DNA of 64,000 nt from Phycisphaerae bacterium (GCA_016927755.1 JAFGLZ010000155.1:1-64000), one strand, 5' to 3'. Positions 18,281 through 26,426 are shown, numbered from the stretch's first letter. The notes: a model not told the origin generated them from the sequence alone. Made by a program: numbers and translations.

Positions 18281-19276
18281 TTACGCCTTCAGTTCCACGC
18301 GCTGGATCTCGATTCGATTGAGGTCGGCCACGCCTAAGCCTTTCTCCTGTCCGTAGGCGAGCATCTTTCTGGCGGGGACGAGCTGCCAGGTCTTCTTAAA
18401 CTTGCTGATGGTCTTTCGCTTCTGCTCGAGGATGTCGGTTCCGACGGCGTCGACGGCCACGGTGTCAAAGCCGAAGATGAGGGTGTTCAAGGGCCATCGA
18501 CAACTCGGGGAGTGGAGGGGGCCGTGGTCCCATTGGGGACGGATGGCATCGACGATAATTAATCGAGTTTTAGTCCTTATTGCAGGAAACATATTGAGCT
18601 CGATGATGCTCTTTCCCATGTCGTTGGCGTTTTCCCAGGAGTGAAACGTACTCGGATTGGCGATGCTGCCGAAGTGGTTCTTCAGCGAGATGCAGACGCC
18701 CTTGCCGCTATGTGTCTTGAGCACGGGCATGTTGATCAGGCAATCGGTGTAATCGATCAGCAGCTTGCGGAGCTTGGCGGGCTTTCCGCGATTAGGGATC
18801 GGCACCTCGACGATGCTGGCCGCATCGCCCTTGCACTCGATCCGACTGAACATGAAGACCTTCTCGGGATCGTTTCCGCCGTGGCGGCTGAGCGATCCGG
18901 AGACGACACCGCGCAGCTCGGGGCGGGTTTCGATCGGGCGCCAGCCCATCTCGTTCCACTTGACGGTGATCCGCTGGCCGGGCTGGGCGATCTGCTGCCA
19001 GGCTTCCTTATCCGATTGTTTGCCGGTGAGGGTCTTAATTCCGACCTCGACCATCTTGTTGAGGACTCCGGCGTCGATCTGGTAGTCCTTGAGGAGGACG
19101 CCGGGGTGGGTGACGATCACCACGCGCGACTTGGACGGTGCCGCATCGGCGGCGGAAGCGACCGACGCCCCGGAGGCCAGGCTCAGCGCAGCGGCCCCCT
19201 TGGCGGAATCCAACAGGAATCGCCGCCGGGTTAGTTCCTGGGGTAGCGGCGCGCAACGGCGACTACGCTCATTCAT
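18281..19276 (-). CDS. Tat-exported DUF362 protein
   Basis: 331 residues. The N-terminus is a twin-arginine signal (LTRRRFLLDSAKGAAALSLASGASVASA). The body is a DUF362 domain: RITVKWNEMG, LINMPVLKTHSGKGVCISLKNHFGSI and FDTVAVDAVGTDILEQKR are recognisable family stretches. There are no iron-sulfur cysteine clusters of the CxxCxxC type that accompany some DUF362 proteins, so it is the ferredoxin-free form. Tat export suggests folding with a cofactor in the cytoplasm before transfer to the periplasm; the reaction is unknown. Start is the ATG MNERSRRC. Confidence 0.85.
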   Translation of the reverse strand: MNERSRRCAPLPQELTRRRFLLDSAKGAAALSLASGASVASAADAAPSKSRVVIVTHPGVLLKDYQIDAGVLNKMVEVGIKTLTGKQSDKEAWQQIAQPGQRITVKWNEMGWRPIETRPELRGVVSGSLSRHGGNDPEKVFMFSRIECKGDAASIVEVPIPNRGKPAKLRKLLIDYTDCLINMPVLKTHSGKGVCISLKNHFGSIANPSTFHSWENANDMGKSIIELNMFPAIRTKTRLIIVDAIRPQWDHGPLHSPSCRWPLNTLIFGFDTVAVDAVGTDILEQKRKTISKFKKTWQLVPARKMLAYGQEKGLGVADLNRIEIQRVELKA

Positions 19277-19447
19277 ACGTTGATGCTCCTAGGACTCGCC
19301 TCGGGATGATTGCCTCGACCCAGCTCGCCACACCTACGTCCTGATTCATAGTATAGCGACTCGGGGGGCTGTGCCCCACGGGCGGGAGGGCACCGTGGGG
19401 GAAGGCCCCGGAGTTCAGGCTCCAGACTCCAGGGGGAGGGGGGGATC

Positions 19448-19528
19448 CGATGTCTCGGAATGTCTCGGAATGTCCCGGAATGTCCCGGAATGCACCGAGA
19501 TGCAGCGAGATGCAGCGAAATGCGCTGT
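19448..19528 (-). repeat. Helically phased decamer array 4 (inverted)
   Basis: Eight 10-bp units that, read on the minus strand, run gcgcatttcg, ctgcatctcg, ctgcatctcg, gtgcattccg, two ggacattccg, agacattccg, agacatcg, preceded by aaaaaca. Same unit order and same A-run leader as array 3 at 1058-1135, in opposite orientation and about 18 kb away. Confidence 0.9.
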
Positions 19529-19874
19529 TTTTCGGGGCTCGGGCGTTGTTGTACTCTCGGTCCGTCCATGGCAGGATGGCCCTAATTGGTAGAATTCCAG
19601 CCCGTTGAGTCCTCGATATAGAGCTCTCACTCCCATACCCCGCCGGATGGGACGCTCATGGCGAGCCCTGCCGAGGGACTCCGTCTCGTCGTCGGTAGAT
19701 AAGGGGGTCGGTGTTCCGGCAGAGGGGGATTTGGGGGAGGACACGAAGGAGGGCGTTCGGGCCTGGGACATTGAGTTATGAGGGTCTTGGCGCGAGGGGG
19801 GATGTGGGACAGCGTTTGGGGGGCATGCTGCTCTCTCCAAAGATTCCTGCGTTGGCGCGGACGTCTTACTCATG

Positions 19875-19901
19875 GAACATGGGCAGGATGCCCATGCTAC
19901 G
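19875..19901. repeat. Dispersed hairpin repeat, catgggc variant
   Basis: Palindrome with arms catgggc and gcccatg around aggat, followed by ctacg. Same family as the cacgggc repeats elsewhere in the window. Confidence 0.8.
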
Positions 19902-20043
19902 CCTGTCGGCGCGGTGGCGGGGAGCGGGTACTATCTTGTGGGGAAAGGGCGACGCCTTCGCGCGTTCTCGCTGGAGGGGTCGTCATGGGATGGTTGGCTG
20001 CAGCGTGCTTGGACGGTTCCGTGGGTAGATTGGAGAGACACTC

Positions 20044-22539
20044 ATGTTGGGACTGATCATGACACTTTCGCTATCACCACTCGCGCTAACGACGACGGTG
20101 ACGCCGGAGGAGATGAACGAGGCCCTTACGTGGGTCGCGGCCAAGTTCGAGGGCAAGCAGATCGTGCCTCCGCAGGAGGCGGCGCTGATCGTCCTGGCGA
20201 ACAATGACCCGGTGCAGAAGAACGCTCGCGGCGGCAGGCCGATGAAGATCGTCGACAAGGAGTACCGGCGCGGGCTCTACTGCCACGCGGTGAGTAAGGT
20301 GGTGGTTCGTCTTCCGGGGCCGGGCAAGACGTTTGCGGCAATCATCGGCGTCGACACCAACGACCAGACGAGTGGCGGGCGGGGGAGCGTCGTGTTTTCG
20401 GTGAACGTCGGCGGGAAGGAGGCGTTTCGATCGGGACTGATGCGCGAGGGGATGCCGGGCGCCCCCGTGTCAGTGGATCTGGGCGGGGCGACGGAGTTCG
20501 TCCTGGAGATCGGGGACGGCGGGGACGGGATCGGGTGCGACCAGTCGGACTGGGCGGATGCGAAGGTGACGCTGGCTGACGGGCGCGAGCTGTGGCTGGG
20601 CGACTTGCCGATCGTTGCCGGGCAGCGGAAGGCCCCCACCACCGCCCTACCGTTCTCATTCGTCTACGGAGGGAAGCCGTTCTCGGAGCTCTGCAAGGAC
20701 TGGAAGCTCACGCGGGCCGCGGAGCGGCTGGACGACAAGCGGACGGGGCACACGCTCACGTACGTTGACCCGAAGACGGGGCTGGAGGTCCGCTGCCGGG
20801 GAGTCCAGTACCAAGACTTCCCGACGGTCGAGTGGACGCTGTACTTCAAGAACACGGGCGAGAAGGACACGCCCATCATCGAGAAGATCCTGCCGCTGGA
20901 CATCGAGGTCGAGCGAACGGGGGCGGCGGAGTTCCTGCTTCATCACTTCATCGGCTCGCCGGCCAATGGCTCGGACTACGGGCCCCTGGAGACGACGCTC
21001 GGCGCGGGGACGAGTAAGCGGATCGGCGCGGCGGGGGGTCGACCCACCAACAGCGACATGTCGTACTTCAACCTGGCGTGGGGCGAGGAGGGGATGATCG
21101 TGGTGGTCGGCTGGCCGGGGCAGTGGTCGGCGGAGTTCGCCAGGGACAAGGGGGTGGGGCTGGCGATCCGGGCGGGGCAGGAGCTGACGCACTTCACGCT
21201 GCACCCGGGCGAGGAGGTTCGCTCGCCGATGATGGTGCTGCAGTTCTACCGGGGCGATTGGATTCGGGCGCAGAACGTGTGGCGGCGGTGGATGATGGCG
21301 CACAGCATGCCGAGGCCGGGCGGCAAGCTGCCGCAGCCGCAGTTTCTGGCGTCGAGCTCTCGGGCGTACGAGGAGATGATCGGGGCGAACGAGCAGAACC
21401 AGATCATGCACATCGATCGCTATCTGGAGGAGGGGCTGAAGCTCGACTACTGGTGGATGGACGCGGGCTGGTACGTGAACAAGACGGGCTGGCCGAACGT
21501 GGGGACGTGGGAGGTGGACCCGAAGCGGTTTCCGCGCGGGCTGAGGCCGATCAGCGATCACGCGCACGCCAAGGGGGTCAAGATCCTGGTGTGGTTCGAG
21601 CCGGAGCGTGTGACGGCGGGGACGTGGATCGCCGAGAAGCACCCGGAGTGGGTGCTGGGCGGGGCCAAGGGGGGGCTGCTGAACCTGGGGAACCCGGAGG
21701 CGTGGACGTGGCTGGTCAATCACGTCGACAAGCTGCTGACCGAGCAAGGGATCGACCTGTATCGGCAGGACTTCAACATGGATCCGCTGGGCTACTGGCG
21801 GGGGAACGACGCGCCGGATCGTCAGGGGATCACGGAGATCAAGCACGTGACCGGCTATCTGGCGTACTGGGATGAGCTGCGTCGCCGGCATCCGAACATG
21901 CTGATCGACTCGTGCGCGTCGGGGGGGCGCCGGAACGATCTGGAGACGATGCGCCGGGCCGTTCCGATGTGGCGGAGCGATTACGCGTTCGAGCCGGTGG
22001 GTCATCAGTGCATGACGTACGGGCTGAGCTTTTGGATTCCGTTCCACGGGACGGGGACGGTGGCGACGGTGAACGCGGGGTACTACGGCGGGGGGTTCAC
22101 GCCGGTCGAGGCGTACGCGTTCTGGAGCAACGCGGCGCCGAGCTTGGGCTCGGGGATCGACGTCCGCGTGAAGGAGATCGACTACGCGGCGCTGCGGCGG
22201 TTGCTCGGGGAGTGGCGGGCGACGGCGAAGTACTACTACGGGGATTTCTATCCGCTGATGCCGTGGACGCGCGACAAGGACGTGTGGATGGCGTGGCAGT
22301 TCAACGCGCCCGAGTCGGGCGAGGGGATGGTGCAGGTCTTCCGGCGGTCGGACAGCGCGTACGAGGCGGCGCGGTTCCGGCTGCACGGGCTCGAGCCGGA
22401 GGCGACGTACGTCGTGGGCAACGTCGATACGCCGGATGCGACGCGGGAGATGGGCGGCAAGGAACTGATGGAGAAGGGTGTGCGCGTGGACATCGGGGAT
22501 CGGCCGGGGGTGGCGGTGTTGAGGTATCGGCGGAAGTAG
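20044..22539 (+). CDS. Secreted GH36-type alpha-galactosidase with NPCBM domain
   Basis: 831 residues. After a short N-terminal export segment and helical spacer, residues about 45-195 form an NPCBM sugar-binding domain (RRGLYCHAVSKVVVRLPG, FAAIIGVDTNDQT, WADAKVTLADG). The GH36/melibiase beta-sandwich and TIM barrel follow: LDYWWMDAGWYV, KILVWFEPERVTAGT, the nucleophile aspartate D576 in LYRQDFNM and the acid/base region at DSCASGGRRNDLE (residues 622-634). A C-terminal beta domain ends in PGVAVLRYRRK. It should release alpha-linked galactose outside the cytoplasm. The last 36 bases plus 15 downstream are repeated exactly at 26427-26477, on the other side of the retroelement. Confidence 0.92.
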   Translation: MLGLIMTLSLSPLALTTTVTPEEMNEALTWVAAKFEGKQIVPPQEAALIVLANNDPVQKNARGGRPMKIVDKEYRRGLYCHAVSKVVVRLPGPGKTFAAIIGVDTNDQTSGGRGSVVFSVNVGGKEAFRSGLMREGMPGAPVSVDLGGATEFVLEIGDGGDGIGCDQSDWADAKVTLADGRELWLGDLPIVAGQRKAPTTALPFSFVYGGKPFSELCKDWKLTRAAERLDDKRTGHTLTYVDPKTGLEVRCRGVQYQDFPTVEWTLYFKNTGEKDTPIIEKILPLDIEVERTGAAEFLLHHFIGSPANGSDYGPLETTLGAGTSKRIGAAGGRPTNSDMSYFNLAWGEEGMIVVVGWPGQWSAEFARDKGVGLAIRAGQELTHFTLHPGEEVRSPMMVLQFYRGDWIRAQNVWRRWMMAHSMPRPGGKLPQPQFLASSSRAYEEMIGANEQNQIMHIDRYLEEGLKLDYWWMDAGWYVNKTGWPNVGTWEVDPKRFPRGLRPISDHAHAKGVKILVWFEPERVTAGTWIAEKHPEWVLGGAKGGLLNLGNPEAWTWLVNHVDKLLTEQGIDLYRQDFNMDPLGYWRGNDAPDRQGITEIKHVTGYLAYWDELRRRHPNMLIDSCASGGRRNDLETMRRAVPMWRSDYAFEPVGHQCMTYGLSFWIPFHGTGTVATVNAGYYGGGFTPVEAYAFWSNAAPSLGSGIDVRVKEIDYAALRRLLGEWRATAKYYYGDFYPLMPWTRDKDVWMAWQFNAPESGEGMVQVFRRSDSAYEAARFRLHGLEPEATYVVGNVDTPDATREMGGKELMEKGVRVDIGDRPGVAVLRYRRK

Positions 22540-22553
22540 GGATGGGGGCGTCT
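22503..22553 (+). repeat. 51-bp direct repeat, left copy (end of GH36 gene)
   Basis: Identical over 51 bases to 26427-26477 by direct comparison. It covers the last 12 codons of the GH36 gene, its stop codon and about 14 bases downstream. The two copies bracket the retroelement island with 3,924 bases between equivalent points. Confidence 0.95.
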
Positions 22554-22554
22554 T

Positions 22555-22953
22555 GTGCCAGTTGACCGACTATGGCCGATCACTCTGCCCCCAGATCGGC
22601 ATCGATCCGGGCCCCCGCCGCGTACGAGTCTGGAGCATTCGTACTGGGTCATGAAGGCCGCCGGGCACTTCGAGAGCCAGCGCTATGAGGCCTCTCGGGA
22701 GTACGCCGTCCAGGGAAATGGCACGGTCGACCTCCTCGCCGAGCGCGCCGGCGAGCGCCTCGCTGTGGAGATCGAGACAGGCAAATCAGACGTCAGGGGC
22801 AACCTCGAGAAGCTCCAGGGCAAGGGGTTTGAGAGGATCGTGTTCGTGGCGACGTCGCCGGCGGCAGTGAGCGCTTGCCGGAAGGTGATGGATGGTGTTG
22901 ACCGCGCCAAACAGCCGTCGGTTGAGTTGCTGACGTGGCTGGATGTGTCGTGA
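22555..22953 (+). CDS. PD-(D/E)xK nuclease-like fragment
   Basis: 132 residues, probably the tail of a once longer gene. Residues 28-132 read as a restriction-endonuclease-like fold: after YEASREYAVQGNGTVDLLAERAG comes LAVEIETGKSD, giving the D...ExE..K active-site pattern, then NLEKLQGKGFERIVFVATS. The same module occurs at the C-terminus of HerA/VirD4-like ATPases and helicases of mobile elements (family knowledge, not a search). The first 27 residues are Pro- and Arg-rich and look like chance coding sequence fused to the domain. No ribosome-binding site is obvious and it begins one base after the 51-bp repeat. I read it as a truncated remnant carried in with the island. Confidence 0.55.
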   Translation: MPVDRLWPITLPPDRHRSGPPPRTSLEHSYWVMKAAGHFESQRYEASREYAVQGNGTVDLLAERAGERLAVEIETGKSDVRGNLEKLQGKGFERIVFVATSPAAVSACRKVMDGVDRAKQPSVELLTWLDVS

Positions 22954-23347
22954 TTTCTACAGGGGGCCCCTACGGGTCGACATCCTGGCGGCTGGTGAGG
23001 CCGCCCCCTTAGCCGATGGGTGGTGAGCCCAGGTTTACCGGGTGATGCCGCCCGTCTCGATGACGCCAGCCACGTTGTCCGTCGCTGACGACCGCGAGCG
23101 AAACACGCCCGCACCGTCAAGGATAGCACACGTCAGTGAGACGATCACCTGGACGCACCAGAAAGACGGCCCGGCCGCGCCTTTCACCTCTCGGCTACAC
23201 ACCACGGCCGGGCCTTCTTCTTCGCCTGCCCGCTCTGCGCGGACACGCCGGACGACCGGGTGGTCCCTGAGCACGGCACGGCCGCACAGGCTTGTGCCAC
23301 CTGCACGGATCTGGCCGCAGGTTCACGCCACCTGCGATTCAGGGGCT
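22954..23347. other. Spacer downstream of the DGR template
   Basis: No gene is supported in these 394 bases. They contain a long inverted repeat (23168-23214) that could end the minus-strand DGR transcript. Short open frames on both strands have no family resemblance. Confidence 0.55.
23168..23214 (-). terminator. Inverted repeat downstream of the DGR template repeat
   Basis: Perfect 10-bp arms ggcccggccg (23168-23177) and cggccgggcc (23205-23214) with a 27-base loop. On the minus strand the second arm is followed by gtctttct, a weak T-rich tract. Its place about 130 bases past the template repeat makes a terminator of the DGR transcript plausible; the long loop makes it less than certain. 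Confidence 0.4.
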
Positions 23348-23462
23348 TCGGCAACACGGAACCCGATGTTGTTGTTCTCGTTCGACGGGTTGTTGTTGTT
23401 GCGATTCGACGCGTGCAGGTTGTTGTCGTTGTTGTTGAACGACCCGCCCCGCAGACCGCGAT
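23348..23462 (-). ncRNA. DGR template repeat (TR)
   Basis: A 115-base segment, 44 bases past the reverse transcriptase stop on the same strand, matching the variable repeat at 25066-25180. On the coding strand it begins atcgcggtctgcggggcggg, then carries runs of AAC codons (NNNDNN, NNNN, NENNN in translation) separated by the invariant gcgtcgaatcgc and ccgtcg blocks, and ends gggttccgtgttgccga. The first 26 and last 17 bases are identical to the variable repeat. This is the classical form of an adenine-rich DGR template: its RNA is copied by an error-prone reverse transcriptase that mutates adenines. Because AAC randomised at its two A positions cannot give a stop codon, the design is protein-compatible. 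Confidence 0.95.
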
Positions 23463-23506
23463 ACGAACCGTTACGCCTCCCGGTCACCCGATGACACCTC
23501 TGTACA

Positions 23507-24546
23507 CTACCGGCACAACACCGAACGCCGCAGCCCATAGCTCTGGGCGTGCGCCGCGTGAGCGCCCCAAGCCCGCACCCGCATCGTCAGATCCGCCGGC
23601 AACCGACGCTTCTGATTGACCTCCCACCGCATCTGCCGATACCGCCGGTCGAATCGACGCACGGACGACGACCGCACCCGAATCCGCCCATCAGCGAACA
23701 CCACGAACCCCGCGAAATCCACGCCCCCGCGCGTCGGCATCAGCCGATACTTGTCCGGATGCATCCGCAATCGCAGCTCGTCCAGCTTCTCCCTGATCCC
23801 CGCCCCGAAGGCCCGCAACCCGGCCCGGTCGTCCCGAACAGGATGAAGTCATCCATGTACCGCAGATACCCCTTGACCCGAAGCACGTGCTTGGCAAGAT
23901 GGTCCACCGGGTTCAGGTACACATTGGCCATGAACTGGCTGGTCAGGTTGCCGATCGGCAGCCCACGCCGCCGCATCCGATACTCAAACAGCTCCGCCCC
24001 CGGCGCCCACTCCGGCGTTTCGCCGTCCGCATGGCTGGCCAGAATCCGCCGCAGCAACGCCAGCAACGGCGCGTCGCCGATCACCCGGCCCACCAGCCCC
24101 ATCAGGACCTCGTGGTCGATGCTCGGAAAGTACTTCGAGACGTCGCACTTCAGCGCGTAACGATGCCCTCGCGCGAAGTGCAGCGCCCGGCGCATGGCCG
24201 CGTGCGTGCCCTTACCCCGACGGCACGCAAAGCTGTCCTCGATGAACCGCCTCTCGAAGATCGGCTCGATCACCCGCACTATGGCGTGATGGACAACCCG
24301 GTCGCGGAACGGCGCCGCAGCGACCAGACGCTCCTTCGGCTCATGGATCAGGAAGTAGTGATACCCGCCGTGCTGGTACGTCTCCGATGCCAACTCCTGC
24401 CGGAGTGAAACGAGCTCCTTTTCGAGATCCCCCAGGAAGCTCGCCCCGGGCAATTTCGTTCGCTTGCCCGACAGGGCCTTCCGAGCGGCAGCGTAGAGGT
24501 TATCGAACGAGCAAACCCGCTCAAAGAGATGCCTGTGCCGGTGCAT
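23507..24546 (-). CDS. DGR reverse transcriptase, with apparent frameshift
   Basis: Group-II-intron-like reverse transcriptase of the DGR class. The frame from ATG 24546 gives FEDSFACRRGKGTHAA-like finger motifs, the catalytic D135 in LKCDVSKYFPSIDH, the DGR-typical GLPIGNLTSQF (195-205, with SQ where retroviral enzymes have SP) and YMDD (230-233). Just after FILFG (residue 238) this frame leaves the family and runs out-of-frame to a stop at 23740. The missing C-terminus (RAFGAGIREKLDELRLRMHPDKY, GVDFAGFVVF, then a basic tail) continues in the +1-shifted frame to 23507. One extra G in the ggg at 23833-23835 restores a single protein of about 346 residues. It overlaps the Avd gene by 26 bases. 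A sequencing error in the short homopolymer, a real mutation, or recoding are all possible. Confidence 0.93.
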
Positions 24547-24922
24547 CCTGCGGGACTCCCTTCCCTGCCGCGTGCTTCAGCCAACCACCCACCATCCGCC
24601 CGCATTCGGCCAACGCCATGCAGCTATGCTCGTATTGTCTCGGCGTGAGGAGCTTGCGGTCCTTCGCCAGCCGGATCAGCCACCGCAAGACCTCGATGTC
24701 GCGGTTGGCCTGTCGTAGCAGATCAACCTTCCGCGGCGAGTAGGTCGCCTCGACGAGGACCTCCAGGATGTTCATCGCCCGATCGGCCAGGCGCTGCCCG
24801 AACACGAAACGCTGATTCTTGGGGAAGCTGTCGACGCGTTCCAACAGCCACTTCGTCACGTCGTACCACTTGACCAGCAGCACCGGCGGCTCGTCTCTAC
24901 GTTGCGCCTTGCGCTGCGCCAT
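24521..24922 (-). CDS. avd: DGR accessory four-helix-bundle protein (Avd/bAvd family)
   Basis: 133 residues, the usual length of the four-helix-bundle DGR accessory protein. Family-typical stretches are KWLLERVDSFPKNQRFVFGQRLADRAMNILEVLVEA, LLRQANRDIEVLRWLIRLAKD and GRMVGGWLKHAAG. The protein is basic. Avd of the Bordetella phage forms a positively charged pentamer that binds the reverse transcriptase and template RNA and is needed for mutagenic retrohoming; the same role is inferred here. It lies 61 bases after the target gene and its end overlaps the reverse transcriptase start, so all three are likely one transcript. Confidence 0.93.
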   Translation of the reverse strand: MAQRKAQRRDEPPVLLVKWYDVTKWLLERVDSFPKNQRFVFGQRLADRAMNILEVLVEATYSPRKVDLLRQANRDIEVLRWLIRLAKDRKLLTPRQYEHSCMALAECGRMVGGWLKHAAGKGVPQDAPAQASL

Positions 24923-24983
24923 TTTTCAAAAATCGATCCTCGCTACGCTCGGATAGAGGGAAAAAGGGCCAAAGCAAAAAGGG

Positions 24984-25982
24984 TCATCTCTCAACGGCCT
25001 TCCGCCTGATCAGCACCCCAATACCACCGAACGCCAGCAACGCCACTGTAGCGGGCTCAGGAACCTCGGCAACACGGAACCCGAAGTCGAAGTACTCGTA
25101 CGACGGGGAGAAGTCGTAGTAGCGATTCGACGCGAGCAGGATGTCGATGTAGCTGAACGACCCGCCCCGCAGACCGCGATCGTACAGAATGGCCTCATTC
25201 CATTCCCAGACGTTCCCGCCCTGATCGAATGTGTCGTACGGGCTCGCGGAGTTCTCATGCGCGCCGACCTCCGTGCGGTAATACTGGCCGCCGATCGTGT
25301 AACCACTGTCGTAGAACGTCGCGTTGTTGCCCGGGTCCGGGTTGATCAGGTCGTTGCTCGGTGCGGTGTTCGTACCCGTCGGGTAGTCCCAGTAGTTCCC
25401 CGTCACGCCGTCGTTCTTGTGATACGCCGCCTTGTACCACTCATCCTCCGACGGGATCACCCACGTCGCGTTTGGATCGCGCGTCACCGCCAACAGCGCC
25501 GCATCGGACGTCGCGCCATTTAGGTAGTACGACCCGTCCTCCGTCGTCGTCAGGTCCTGCATCCCCGTTGTCGGCTGGCCGTTCTCCAGCCAGTTGCAGA
25601 ACCGCGCCGCGTCCCCCCACGAGACGTAGTTGACGGGTCGGTCCGCCCAGTCGGACGCGACGCTGTAGCTGTAACTCCCCGACGAGCCCGTCCGCTCGAT
25701 CTTGCAGCCGTAGCTCGACGACCACATGGACGTGTTGTACAGCCCGTATGTGTCCGTGTCGGCAACGGCGTTCAAGAAGTCGGTGTACTGCCCCGCCGTC
25801 ACCTCGAACTTGCCAATGTTGTACACGTAGTCCACGCCGCCATACCCAACCTCCCCCGTATCGTCGGCGTTGCCCGGATTGCCCACGGGCACGGTTTCGA
25901 TGTTTACGCCCAGCGCGGGCGCACCCAACGACAGACACACCACGCCGACAACACACATGCCCCACCCAACACTCGCCTTCAT
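24984..25982 (-). CDS. DGR target: secreted FGE-sulfatase/CLec-fold protein with PEP-CTERM anchor
   Basis: 332 residues from the ATG of MKASVGWG, chosen because GGGAGGA sits eight bases upstream. Signal peptide (residues 1-25), then an FGE-sulfatase (SUMF1, C-type-lectin-like) domain: FEVTAGQYTDFLNAV, RPVNYVSWGDAARFCNWLENG, TWVIPSEDEWYKAAYHK, GGNVWEWNEAI and DRGLRGGSF. The variable repeat codes residues about 268-306 and ends in GFRVAE. Immediately after it comes a PEP-CTERM signal: VPEPATVALLAFGG, a hydrophobic helix and a basic RRK tail. It lacks the paired active-site cysteines expected of a true formylglycine-generating enzyme, so a binding scaffold displayed on the cell surface is more likely than a sulfatase activator. 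Variable residues are mostly aromatic or small polar (Y, F, S, D), as in ligand-binding sites. Confidence 0.93.
   Translation of the reverse strand: MKASVGWGMCVVGVVCLSLGAPALGVNIETVPVGNPGNADDTGEVGYGGVDYVYNIGKFEVTAGQYTDFLNAVADTDTYGLYNTSMWSSSYGCKIERTGSSGSYSYSVASDWADRPVNYVSWGDAARFCNWLENGQPTTGMQDLTTTEDGSYYLNGATSDAALLAVTRDPNATWVIPSEDEWYKAAYHKNDGVTGNYWDYPTGTNTAPSNDLINPDPGNNATFYDSGYTIGGQYYRTEVGAHENSASPYDTFDQGGNVWEWNEAILYDRGLRGGSFSYIDILLASNRYYDFSPSYEYFDFGFRVAEVPEPATVALLAFGGIGVLIRRKAVER
25066..25180 (-). repeat. DGR variable repeat (VR)
   Basis: 115 bases at the 3' end of the target gene, same length as the template. Relative to the template I count 16 substitutions, all at template adenines (AAC to TAC, GAC, TTC, ATC or AGC; CAC to CTC; ATC to TTC) and none at C, G or T. 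The alignment needs one AAC codon removed in the first block and one codon (TCC) added in the second. The shared 3' end gggttccgtgttgccga is the candidate initiation-of-homing region; it is followed by the PEP-CTERM coding sequence, which is not part of the repeat. Confidence 0.95.
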
Positions 25983-26426
25983 CGTTGGATTCCTCCCTTC
26001 CCTCAATCTGTGCGACAGCGCCCAGCGCGCAGTGGTCAAAGCCCAATGCCTGCAAGGCGCTCCCTTGATGTGACCGGAAGATCTCCCTCCGAGGGGACCT
26101 CCTCACCCCGCCGTCCTGGCAACGTGCCTCCTCCCAAACAAACGCCATTTTCGAGCCACGTCACAGACGGGTCAAGCCAATTCTCGAAAATCCTGATAGA
26201 TTCTGCCCCCTTCCCCGGAAATCTGCCTGGGCTCTGCCGATCAACATCCCAGCGGCATGTCCCACGACCAACCTGCCATCGCGAATGCATACGGTCCACA
26301 CAGTCTCCCACGATGTGCAAACGCCGGCCGGCCGGCGTGCGGGCGGTGGTCGAGATCCGCTCACGCTCTCACCCTGTTATACGTCCACCAGGTCGCCGAA
26401 GCATTGCGCAGGCGTCGCAGGCTCGA

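Larger units (their letters stand above)
19277..20043. other. Repeat-bearing intergenic region
   Basis: About 770 bases with no supported gene. It holds the inverted decamer array 4 (19448-19528) and a dispersed hairpin repeat (19875-19901). Open frames here have no family resemblance. The promoter of the GH36 gene should lie toward the right end but is not identifiable. Confidence 0.65.

Noticed and set aside
20656..22386. 576-codon minus-strand open frame opposite the GH36 gene
   Set aside because: Shadow frame created by high GC; its Arg/Pro/Val-rich translation matches nothing, while the plus strand gives a full alpha-galactosidase with catalytic motifs.
23035..23274. 79-codon minus-strand frame downstream of the template repeat
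   Set aside because: No ribosome-binding site or family resemblance, and it spans the 23168-23214 inverted repeat.
23323..23538. 71-codon open frame with Asn runs as a separate small protein
   Set aside because: It is the DGR template repeat read in frame; it resembles the target protein only because the template mirrors the variable region, and it has no ribosome-binding site.
23507..24546. Retron or group II intron reverse transcriptase
   Set aside because: No msr/msd structure, maturase or intron domain is seen; the Avd-type neighbour, the template/variable repeat pair and the SQ-containing motif identify a DGR enzyme.
24984..25982. True formylglycine-generating (sulfatase-activating) enzyme
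   Set aside because: The fold matches, but the paired catalytic cysteines near the C-terminus are absent and that region is the variable repeat; a display scaffold fits better. No sulfatase gene is nearby.
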